DNA of 64,000 bases from Andrena cerasifolii (Eukaryota > Arthropoda > Insecta > Hymenoptera > Andrenidae), in assembly GCF_050908995.1 (NCBI RefSeq), contig NC_135125.1, forward strand, positions 7,961,011 to 8,025,010, in the 5' to 3' direction. Each line of letters starts with the position of its first letter. Within the stretch, counting starts at the first letter, position 1. A program made the position numbers and the translations under genes. Positions 11,501 through 23,500 of this stretch are shown here, in pieces. The notes beneath the pieces are model-generated. The model worked only from the letters and a program-made list of their open reading frames with translations. It searched no databases and was not told the origin of the DNA.

Positions 11501-14500
11501 AATCGAGGATGCCTTCGAAGCTGAAATTCAGAATACCTCTTTTCGCTTCATGTTCTCCTGATACCTGGGCCAAAATCTGGCAATAATTTTCAGAATGCAC
11601 AAAATTGGGCTTTGTAACAGGAGAACATGATGTCGAAAGAGGTGGCACTAAGTAATGTCTCCGGAGAGAGAATCGAGGATGCCTTCGAAGCTGAAATTCA
11701 GAATACCTCTTTTCGCTTCATGTTCTCCTGATACCTGGGCCAAAATCTGGCAATAATTTTCAGAATGCACAAAATTGGGCTTTGTAACAGGAGAACATGA
11801 TGTCGAAAGAGGTGGCACTAAGTAATGTCTCCGGAGAGAGAATCGAGGATGCCTTCGAAGCTGAAATTCAGAATACCTCTTTTCGCTTCATGTTCTCCTG
11901 ATACCTGGGCCAAAATCTGGCAATAATTTTCAGAATGCACAAAATTGGGCTTTGTAACAGGAGAACATGATGTCGAAAGAGGTGGCACTAAGTAATGTCT
12001 CCGGAGAGAGAATCGAGGATGCCTTCGAAGCTGAAATTCAGAATACCTCTTTTCGCTTCATGTTCTCCTGATACCTGGGCCAAAATCTGGCAATAATTTT
12101 CAGAATGCACAAAATTGGGCTTTGTAACAGGAGAACATGATGTCGAAAGAGGTGGCACTAAGTAATGTCTCCGGAGAGAGAATCGAGGATGCCTTCGAAG
12201 CTGAAATTCAGAATACCTCTTTTCGCTTCATGTTCTCCTGATACCTGGGCCAAAATCTGGCAATAATTTTCAGAATGCACAAAATTGGGCTTTGTAACAG
12301 GAGAACATGATGTCGAAAGAGGTGGCACTAAGTAATGTCTCCGGAGAGAGAATCGAGGATGCCTTCGAAGCTGAAATTCAGAATACCTCTTTTCGCTTCA
12401 TGTTCTCCTGATACCTGGGCCAAAATCTGGCAATAATTTTCAGAATGCACAAAATTGGGCTTTGTAACAGGAGAACATGATGTCGAAAGAGGTGGCACTA
12501 AGTAATGTCTCCGGAGAGAGAATCGAGGATGCCTTCGAAGCTGAAATTCAGAATACCTCTTTTCGCTTCATGTTCTCCTGATACCTGGGCCAAAATCTGG
12601 CAATAATTTTCAGAATGCACAAAATTGGGCTTTGTAACAGGAGAACATGATGTCGAAAGAGGTGGCACTAAGTAATGTCTCCGGAGAGAGAATCGAGGAT
12701 GCCTTCGAAGCTGAAATTCAGAATACCTCTTTTCGCTTCATGTTCTCCTGATACCTGGGCCAAAATCTGGCAATAATTTTCAGAATGCACAAAATTGGGC
12801 TTTGTAACAGGAGAACATGATGTCGAAAGAGGTGGCACTAAGTAATGTCTCCGGAGAGAGAATCGAGGATGCCTTCGAAGCTGAAATTCAGAATACCTCT
12901 TTTCGCTTCATGTTCTCCTGATACCTGGGCCAAAATCTGGCAATAATTTTCAGAATGCACAAAATTGGGCTTTGTAACAGGAGAACATGATGTCGAAAGA
13001 GGTGGCACTAAGTAATGTCTCCGGAGAGAGAATCGAGGATGCCTTCGAAGCTGAAATTCAGAATACCTCTTTTCGCTTCATGTTCTCCTGATACCTGGGC
13101 CAAAATCTGGCAATAATTTTCAGAATGCACAAAATTGGGCTTTGTAACAGGAGAACATGATGTCGAAAGAGGTGGCACTAAGTAATGTCTCCGGAGAGAG
13201 AATCGAGGATGCCTTCGAAGCTGAAATTCAGAATACCTCTTTTCGCTTCATGTTCTCCTGATACCTGGGCCAAAATCTGGCAATAATTTTCAGAATGCAC
13301 AAAATTGGGCTTTGTAACAGGAGAACATGATGTCGAAAGAGGTGGCACTAAGTAATGTCTCCGGAGAGAGAATCGAGGATGCCTTCGAAGCTGAAATTCA
13401 GAATACCTCTTTTCGCTTCATGTTCTCCTGATACCTGGGCCAAAATCTGGCAATAATTTTCAGAATGCACAAAATTGGGCTTTGTAACAGGAGAACATGA
13501 TGTCGAAAGAGGTGGCACTAAGTAATGTCTCCGGAGAGAGAATCGAGGATGCCTTCGAAGCTGAAATTCAGAATACCTCTTTTCGCTTCATGTTCTCCTG
13601 ATACCTGGGCCAAAATCTGGCAATAATTTTCAGAATGCACAAAATTGGGCTTTGTAACAGGAGAACATGATGTCGAAAGAGGTGGCACTAAGTAATGTCT
13701 CCGGAGAGAGAATCGAGGATGCCTTCGAAGCTGAAATTCAGAATACCTCTTTTCGCTTCATGTTCTCCTGATACCTGGGCCAAAATCTGGCAATAATTTT
13801 CAGAATGCACAAAATTGGGCTTTGTAACAGGAGAACATGATGTCGAAAGAGGTGGCACTAAGTAATGTCTCCGGAGAGAGAATCGAGGATGCCTTCGAAG
13901 CTGAAATTCAGAATACCTCTTTTCGCTTCATGTTCTCCTGATACCTGGGCCAAAATCTGGCAATAATTTTCAGAATGCACAAAATTGGGCTTTGTAACAG
14001 GAGAACATGATGTCGAAAGAGGTGGCACTAAGTAATGTCTCCGGAGAGAGAATCGAGGATGCCTTCGAAGCTGAAATTCAGAATACCTCTTTTCGCTTCA
14101 TGTTCTCCTGATACCTGGGCCAAAATCTGGCAATAATTTTCAGAATGCACAAAATTGGGCTTTGTAACAGGAGAACATGATGTCGAAAGAGGTGGCACTA
14201 AGTAATGTCTCCGGAGAGAGAATCGAGGATGCCTTCGAAGCTGAAATTCAGAATACCTCTTTTCGCTTCATGTTCTCCTGATACCTGGGCCAAAATCTGG
14301 CAATAATTTTCAGAATGCACAAAATTGGGCTTTGTAACAGGAGAACATGATGTCGAAAGAGGTGGCACTAAGTAATGTCTCCGGAGAGAGAATCGAGGAT
14401 GCCTTCGAAGCTGAAATTCAGAATACCTCTTTTCGCTTCATGTTCTCCTGATACCTGGGCCAAAATCTGGCAATAATTTTCAGAATGCACAAAATTGGGC

Positions 14501-17500
14501 TTTGTAACAGGAGAACATGATGTCGAAAGAGGTGGCACTAAGTAATGTCTCCGGAGAGAGAATCGAGGATGCCTTCGAAGCTGAAATTCAGAATACCTCT
14601 TTTCGCTTCATGTTCTCCTGATACCTGGGCCAAAATCTGGCAATAATTTTCAGAATGCACAAAATTGGGCTTTGTAACAGGAGAACATGATGTCGAAAGA
14701 GGTGGCACTAAGTAATGTCTCCGGAGAGAGAATCGAGGATGCCTTCGAAGCTGAAATTCAGAATACCTCTTTTCGCTTCATGTTCTCCTGATACCTGGGC
14801 CAAAATCTGGCAATAATTTTCAGAATGCACAAAATTGGGCTTTGTAACAGGAGAACATGATGTCGAAAGAGGTGGCACTAAGTAATGTCTCCGGAGAGAG
14901 AATCGAGGATGCCTTCGAAGCTGAAATTCAGAATACCTCTTTTCGCTTCATGTTCTCCTGATACCTGGGCCAAAATCTGGCAATAATTTTCAGAATGCAC
15001 AAAATTGGGCTTTGTAACAGGAGAACATGATGTCGAAAGAGGTGGCACTAAGTAATGTCTCCGGAGAGAGAATCGAGGATGCCTTCGAAGCTGAAATTCA
15101 GAATACCTCTTTTCGCTTCATGTTCTCCTGATACCTGGGCCAAAATCTGGCAATAATTTTCAGAATGCACAAAATTGGGCTTTGTAACAGGAGAACATGA
15201 TGTCGAAAGAGGTGGCACTAAGTAATGTCTCCGGAGAGAGAATCGAGGATGCCTTCGAAGCTGAAATTCAGAATACCTCTTTTCGCTTCATGTTCTCCTG
15301 ATACCTGGGCCAAAATCTGGCAATAATTTTCAGAATGCACAAAATTGGGCTTTGTAACAGGAGAACATGATGTCGAAAGAGGTGGCACTAAGTAATGTCT
15401 CCGGAGAGAGAATCGAGGATGCCTTCGAAGCTGAAATTCAGAATACCTCTTTTCGCTTCATGTTCTCCTGATACCTGGGCCAAAATCTGGCAATAATTTT
15501 CAGAATGCACAAAATTGGGCTTTGTAACAGGAGAACATGATGTCGAAAGAGGTGGCACTAAGTAATGTCTCCGGAGAGAGAATCGAGGATGCCTTCGAAG
15601 CTGAAATTCAGAATACCTCTTTTCGCTTCATGTTCTCCTGATACCTGGGCCAAAATCTGGCAATAATTTTCAGAATGCACAAAATTGGGCTTTGTAACAG
15701 GAGAACATGATGTCGAAAGAGGTGGCACTAAGTAATGTCTCCGGAGAGAGAATCGAGGATGCCTTCGAAGCTGAAATTCAGAATACCTCTTTTCGCTTCA
15801 TGTTCTCCTGATACCTGGGCCAAAATCTGGCAATAATTTTCAGAATGCACAAAATTGGGCTTTGTAACAGGAGAACATGATGTCGAAAGAGGTGGCACTA
15901 AGTAATGTCTCCGGAGAGAGAATCGAGGATGCCTTCGAAGCTGAAATTCAGAATACCTCTTTTCGCTTCATGTTCTCCTGATACCTGGGCCAAAATCTGG
16001 CAATAATTTTCAGAATGCACAAAATTGGGCTTTGTAACAGGAGAACATGATGTCGAAAGAGGTGGCACTAAGTAATGTCTCCGGAGAGAGAATCGAGGAT
16101 GCCTTCGAAGCTGAAATTCAGAATACCTCTTTTCGCTTCATGTTCTCCTGATACCTGGGCCAAAATCTGGCAATAATTTTCAGAATGCACAAAATTGGGC
16201 TTTGTAACAGGAGAACATGATGTCGAAAGAGGTGGCACTAAGTAATGTCTCCGGAGGAGAGAATCGAGGATGCCTTCGAAGCTGAAATTCAGAATACCTC
16301 TTTTCGCTTCATGTTCTCCTGATACCTGGGCCAAAATCTGGCAATAATTTTCAGAATGCACAAAATTGGGCTTTGTAACAGGAGAACATGATGTCGAAAG
16401 AGGTGGCACTAAGTAATGTCTCCGGAGAGAGAATCGAGGATGCCTTCGAAGCTGAAATTCAGAATACCTCTTTTCGCTTCATGTTCTCCTGATACCTGGG
16501 CCAAAATCTGGCAATAATTTTCAGAATGCACAAAATTGGGCTTTGTAACAGGAGAACATGATGTCGAAAGAGGTGGCACTAAGTAATGTCTCCGGAGAGA
16601 GAATCGAGGATGCCTTCGAAGCTGAAATTCAGAATACCTCTTTTCGCTTCATGTTCTCCTGATACCTGGGCCAAAATCTGGCAATAATTTTCAGAATGCA
16701 CAAAATTGGGCTTTGTAACAGGAGAACATGATGTCGAAAGAGGTGGCACTAAGTAATGTCTCCGGAGAGAGAATCGAGGATGCCTTCGAAGCTGAAATTC
16801 AGAATACCTCTTTTCGCTTCATGTTCTCCTGATACCTGGGCCAAAATCTGGCAATAATTTTCAGAATGCACAAAATTGGGCTTTGTAACAGGAGAACATG
16901 ATGTCGAAAGAGGTGGCACTAAGTAATGTCTCCGGAGAGAGAATCGAGGATGCCTTCGAAGCTGAAATTCAGAATACCTCTTTTCGCTTCATGTTCTCCT
17001 GATACCTGGGCCAAAATCTGGCAATAATTTTCAGAATGCACAAAATTGGGCTTTGTAACAGGAGAACATGATGTCGAAAGAGGTGGCACTAAGTAATGTC
17101 TCCGGAGAGAGAATCGAGGATGCCTTCGAAGCTGAAATTCAGAATACCTCTTTTCGCTTCATGTTCTCCTGATACCTGGGCCAAAATCTGGCAATAATTT
17201 TCAGAATGCACAAAATTGGGCTTTGTAACAGGAGAACATGATGTCGAAAGAGGTGGCACTAAGTAATGTCTCCGGAGAGAGAATCGAGGATGCCTTCGAA
17301 GCTGAAATTCAGAATACCTCTTTTCGCTTCATGTTCTCCTGATACCTGGGCCAAAATCTGGCAATAATTTTCAGAATGCACAAAATTGGGCTTTGTAACA
17401 GGAGAACATGATGTCGAAAGAGGTGGCACTAAGTAATGTCTCCGGAGAGAGAATCGAGGATGCCTTCGAAGCTGAAATTCAGAATACCTCTTTTCGCTTC

Positions 17501-20500
17501 ATGTTCTCCTGATACCTGGGCCAAAATCTGGCAATAATTTTCAGAATGCACAAAATTGGGCTTTGTAACAGGAGAACATGATGTCGAAAGAGGTGGCACT
17601 AAGTAATGTCTCCGGAGAGAGAATCGAGGATGCCTTCGAAGCTGAAATTCAGAATACCTCTTTTCGCTTCATGTTCTCCTGATACCTGGGCCAAAATCTG
17701 GCAATAATTTTCAGAATGCACAAAATTGGGCTTTGTAACAGGAGAACATGATGTCGAAAGAGGTGGCACTAAGTAATGTCTCCGGAGAGAGAATCGAGGA
17801 TGCCTTCGAAGCTGAAATTCAGAATACCTCTTTTCGCTTCATGTTCTCCTGATACCTGGGCCAAAATCTGGCAAAAATTTTCAGAATGCACAAAATTGGG
17901 CTTTGTAACAGGAGAACATGATGTCGAAAGAGGTGGCACTAAGTAATGTCTCCGGAGAGAGAATCGAGGATGCCTTCGAAGCTGAAATTCAGAATACCTC
18001 TTTTCGCTTCATGTTCTCCTGATACCTGGGCCAAAATCTGGCAATAATTTTCAGAATGCACAAAATTGGGCTTTGTAACAGGAGAACATGATGTCGAAAG
18101 AGGTGGCACTAAGTAATGTCTCCGGAGAGAGAATCGAGGATGCCTTCGAAGCTGAAATTCAGAATACCTCTTTTCGCTTCATGTTCTCCTGATACCTGGG
18201 CCAAAATCTGGCAATAATTTTCAGAATGCACAAAATTGGGCTTTGTAACAGGAGAACATGATGTCGAAAGAGGTGGCACTAAGTAATGTCTCCGGAAAGA
18301 GAATCGAGGATGCCTTCGAAGCTGAAATTCAGAATACCTCTTTTCGCTTCATGTTCTCCTGATACCTGGGCCAAAATCTGGCAAAAATTTTCAGAATGCA
18401 CAAAATTGGGCTTTGTAACAGGAGAACATGATGTCGAAAGAGGTGGCACTAAGTAATGTCTCCGGAGAGAGAATCGAGGATGCCTTCGAAGCTGAAATTC
18501 AGAATACCTCTTTTCGCTTCATGTTCTCCTGATACCTGGGCCAAAATCTGGCAAAAATTTTCAGAATGCACAAAATTGGGCTTTGTAACAGGAGAACATG
18601 ATGTCGAAAGAGGTGGCACTAAGTAATGTCTCCGGAGAGAGAATCGAGGATGCCTTCGAAGCTGAAATTCAGAATACCTCTTTTCGCTTCATGTTCTCCT
18701 GATACCTGGGCCAAAATCTGGCAATAATTTTCAGAATGCACAAAATTGGGCTTTGTAACAGGAGAACATGATGTCGAAAGAGGTGGCACTAAGTAATGTC
18801 TCCGGAGAGAGAATCGAGGATGCCTTCGAAGCTGAAATTCAGAATACCTCTTTTCGCTTCATGTTCTCCTGATACCTGGGCCAAAATCTGGCAATAATTT
18901 TCAGAATGCACAAAATTGGGCTTTGTAACAGGAGAACATGATGTCGAAAGAGGTGGCACTAAGTAATGTCTCCGGAGAGAGAATCGAGGATGCCTTCGAA
19001 GCTGAAATTCAGAATACCTCTTTTCGCTTCATGTTCTCCTGATACCTGGGCCAAAATCTGGCAATAATTTTCAGAATGCACAAAATTGGGCTTTGTAACA
19101 GGAGAACATGATGTCGAAAGAGGTGGCACTAAGTAATGTCTCCGGAGAGAGAATCGAGGATGCCTTCGAAGCTGAAATTCAGAATACCTCTTTTCGCTTC
19201 ATGTTCTCCTGATACCTGGGCCAAAATCTGGCAATAATTTTCAGAATGCACAAAATTGGGCTTTGTAACAGGAGAACATGATGTCGAAAGAGGTGGCACT
19301 AAGTAATGTCTCCGGAGAGAGAATCGAGGATGCCTTCGAAGCTGAAATTCAGAATACCTCTTTTCGCTTCATGTTCTCCTGATACCTGGGCCAAAATCTG
19401 GCAATAATTTTCAGAATGCACAAAATTGGGCTTTGTAACAGAAGAACATGATGTCGAAAGAGGTGGCACTAAGTAATGTCTCCGGAGAGAGAATCGAGGA
19501 TGCCTTCGAAGCTGAAATTCAGAATACCTCTTTTCGCTTCATGTTCTCCTGATACCTGGGCCAAAATCTGGCAATAATTTTCAGAATGCACAAAATTGGG
19601 CTTTGTAACAGGAGAACATGATGTCGAAAGAGGTGGCACTAAGTAATGTCTCCGGAGAGAGAATCGAGGATGCCTTCGAAGCTGAAATTCAGAATACCTC
19701 TTTTCGCTTCATGTTCTCCTGATACCTGGGCCAAAATCTGGCAATAATTTTCAGAATGCACAAAATTGGGCTTTGTAACAGGAGAACATGATGTCGAAAG
19801 AGGTGGCACTAAGTAATGTCTCCGGAGAGAGAATCGAGGATGCCTTCGAAGCTGAAATTCAGAATACCTCTTTTCGCTTCATGTTCTCCTGATACCTGGG
19901 CCAAAATCTGGCAATAATTTTCAGAATGCACAAAATTGGGCTTTGTAACAGGAGAACATGATGTCGAAAGAGGTGGCACTAAGTAATGTCTCCGGAAAGA
20001 GAATCGAGGATGCCTTCGAAGCTGAAATTCAGAATACCTCTTTTCGCTTCATGTTCTCCTGATACCTGGGCAAAAATCTGGCAAAAATTTTCAGAATGCA
20101 CAAAATTGGGCTTTGTAACAGGAGAACATGATGTCGAAAGAGGTGGCACTAAGTAATGTCTCCGGAGAGAGAATCGAGGATGCCTTCGAAGCTGAAATTC
20201 AGAATACCTCTTTTCGCTTCATATTCTCCTGATACCTGGGCCAAAATCTGGCAAAAATTTTCAGAATGCACAAAATTGGGCTTTGTAACAGGAGAACATG
20301 ATGTCGAAAGAGGTGGCACTAAGTAATGTCTCCGGAGAGAGAATCGAGGATGCCTTCGAAGCTGAAATTCAGAATACCTCTTTTCGCTTCATGTTCTCCT
20401 GATACCTGGGCCAAAATCTGGCAAAAATTTTCAGAATGCACAAAATTGGGCTTTGTAACAGGAGAACATGATGTCGAAAGAGGTGGCACAAAGTAACGTC

Positions 20501-23500
20501 TCCGGAGAGCAAATCAAAGAGCGAGAAGTGGCGCAGATGTTTCGAGACAGTGACTGTTTAACGAAGAGACGCAGAATTTTCGAACGCCTCTTGAAAGGCC
20601 TGCGCCTCTTATTTGCAACTTTAAGGCGATGCCTTTGAAGCTGAAATAGCCACTAAACATTTGTTGTCATATAGCATATATTTAGGTTATATTTTCTGTC
20701 ATTTCGAGGAGCCGACCACATAATAATCACGCGCATCCAGTCTGCGCATTTTCACTAGCCCAATTCAACATTCAATACAATTTTGTATATATAATGTTTG
20801 TTGATAACTGCTTTCTGCAGAGGACGTGTAATAAGTGTATTTCATGTTCTGTTTCGGTGCTTTGCTAATAAAAAAATGTCTAACCTAACAAATTTCATTT
20901 TCTGGGGACATTCCCTCATCTATTTTCCCTTTTCACTTAGAATTCCTTACTGCTAACGTAGAATATTGTAGCATAAGCACATTTCAAGTAATTAAAATGT
21001 ACAATGAATTTTCTACGTTTACAGTACCAGCCGACTTTCCGTTTAAATTTTTATAAGTATAACGGAACAGCTGAGAATTTCTTTCCTTATTCAGAATAGA
21101 ATACAGTAAATAGCAAACAGCTCCCTCTCGCGTTCACCGGGTAATCGTCGATCTATCGGTATTACCATTTCTATGCAGAAAAAACTGCTGTAATACCGAC
21201 CTGCCGAATCGGCCAGGTCACGTGACGTGTCTACCCCCTTAAGCATTTGCTTAAGAATAAGTAGCGACAATGAATACCGGCCAATAAATTAACATTCGCT
21301 TTTCAAAACGTGCAAAGATGGAAGAACCTGTTAATTTGCATTCCGAGATTCCAGATCGATTACAGAGGTCCTGCAACTCGTGATGCAACGACCTTCAACA
21401 ACATATTCATTTATTGCTTTTAACAGGCTCTTAAAACTTTGTTTAAGTGGATGGACCAAGTCCCATTCAACGAATGCAGTGTTACAAAAATTTGTTTATT
21501 TATTCGCGTTCTGAGAGCCTGAATTTCTTGCAGAAGTGTTATAAATCATTATGCAACGATTTTGAGCAGCAATATTATTCATTTACTGTTTTTAAAGGTG
21601 TTTAAGAAAACATGATCAATTGTCCTTTTAAAACTAATAAATTTACGGTATTGTTGCTCAAAATAATTACGCAGTAAGCTGCAATATATTGTGAAGCTAC
21701 CAGATCCTCCGAATTAGGATAAATATATAAATAAACAATGTTTTATCACCCTGCATAAGGTGAATGGAGCGCTTTAATTCACATATGCACCGCTAGGTGG
21801 ATATAGTGTTCTCGGTTCATAAATCGAACGAATTTTTGAAACTACAATATGCATAGATACTTGACATAGAAATAAATAAATAAAAGGGCATTAGTTCATT
21901 AGTATCACATATTATTAAAGCACTTCTTGATCCAGAAATTAAGAAAGGAGTACGTGGAATTGCAATTGCATAAAGCAGGGCACTTCTTTCGACAATAAAT
22001 GTAAATATTGGCTATGAAAATATAATCGAATGATCGTCTTTCTTAAGCAATAATCGACGTAACATAAATTGAAATCATAGCTTGAATGATTTTTAACCTT
22101 TAGAGGGCCGGGATTTTTCATTGAAATTGTAAATTTTATTTACTAAAAATTGATGCATATATACCACCAAAATGGCCGACAAAGTATCCAAATTCTTAGG
22201 TGGCCACTGTGGTGGCCAGCCCGGCCCTCTAAAGGTTAAATACTGACGCTTCTGCACCAACACCCTTCATGCATTCATGGTAGAGTATCCCAGAATCATG
22301 TAAAAAACAAGGTGCAAATTTCTTATGTTATAAAATCCTTTCCCATAAATAGTTAAAATTCCACTACACATTTTCCTTGCACTTCTCTAAGTACAGTAGA
22401 GCGTCAATTACCCGAACCAAAAAATCAAAGATTATTTTAAAAAATAAACTTCGTTAACATTAACTGTATATACTATGTGTTGTACACATATATTTTGCGA
22501 AATATTCATTACATTTCAAATTATAGTAGTAATAGTCTTGTATTTAATAAGTAACTTTAGGTGTAATTCCTACAGTTATAAACCGAGATGCATGCTTCGT
22601 TCTCCGAACTGTTCGATTATCCGCGCAACTCGATTTTCCGAACCACTTCGGTCCCAATTAGTACGGATAATTGCCGCTCTACTGTAGTATTTAACCAACA
22701 CCACATTCTTTCCATATGTATAACATTAAATACACGTATCATGCGGTTACGTGAAACATGTATTAACTTTTAACGGCAGTAGAGGAGACCTTCTATTATA
22801 TGCAATTTCAGATAAGAAAAGTAGCCCATAAGTAACCCATTTAATAAGTTAGATACCGCGCGCAATACCTTGAAAACGAAGCCTCGCATTGAAAAATGGT
22901 AAAAAGCTTCTATTTATTTGGACACGAGAGATGGGAATGCTCTTGTTTGCCGCGTGATTCGGGGATAGTTCGTACGCACCATTCCTATGACTCACCTGCC
23001 TTCCCGGATTTCAATGGTCATAGACCTAGATACTACATCCCTAGAGGCTAGATCCTTCGCAACTGGTGCATAACGTTCCATAAACCTTTCACCTTCGCTA
23101 TTCACGAGGTAGCCTCCTTCACCGCGGCTGCCTTCCGTGATGAGACACCCGGCACCATATATTCCTAGAATGAAAGATCAATCACAGATCCGTTACGTTC
23201 GGGCTCGAGCATAAAGCCGAGAATCCACCGGGAAGCTAAGCTATGCTATGCGATGCTATGTTTTAACGTAGCTTTTGTGGAAACGGTTCCATAAGAATGT
23301 ATTGAAGCTAATTTTTTTTAAAAGGAGCAGGACATAGCATGGGATAGCATAGCATCGCATAGCATAGCTTAGCTTCTCGGTAAATTCCCGGCTTAAAGCT
23401 TTGAAGCAACGCTCGGGTGTTAGTTCCATACCAGTAGGATGAAATTGTACAAACTCCAAGTCCTGATTAGGCAAATTAGCTCTTGAAACCATGGCAGTGC

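Larger units (their letters stand above)
7296..21282. mobile_element. 13,987-bp TIR-bounded non-autonomous element carrying a satellite array
   Basis: The ends are 72-bp inverted repeats, 7296-7367 and 21211-21282, with one mismatch that I can find. They start GGCCGGTATTCATAGTCGCT, include the palindromes TTAAGCAAATGCTTAA and GTCACGTGAC, and finish CCTGGCC. A second inverted pair lies inside: 7364-7448 against about 20449-20534, the latter being the last satellite unit plus its flank. The interior holds an inverted hairpin at 7446-7764, the satellite at 8193-20511 and about 680 bp of unique DNA to the right TIR. No ORF resembles a transposase. It lies wholly within the third intron of SdhA. 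The same outer TIR bounds the 326-bp element at 58959-59284. A target duplication is not clear (left flank ACACATA, right flank AATAAAT), so the superfamily is unassigned. Confidence 0.85.

Noticed and set aside
8193..20511. CRISPR-like or coding repeat array
   Set aside because: The units are contiguous 170-bp repeats with no variable spacers, in a eukaryotic intron. The only long frame (16068-16409) exists because of a single inserted G and has no support elsewhere in the array.
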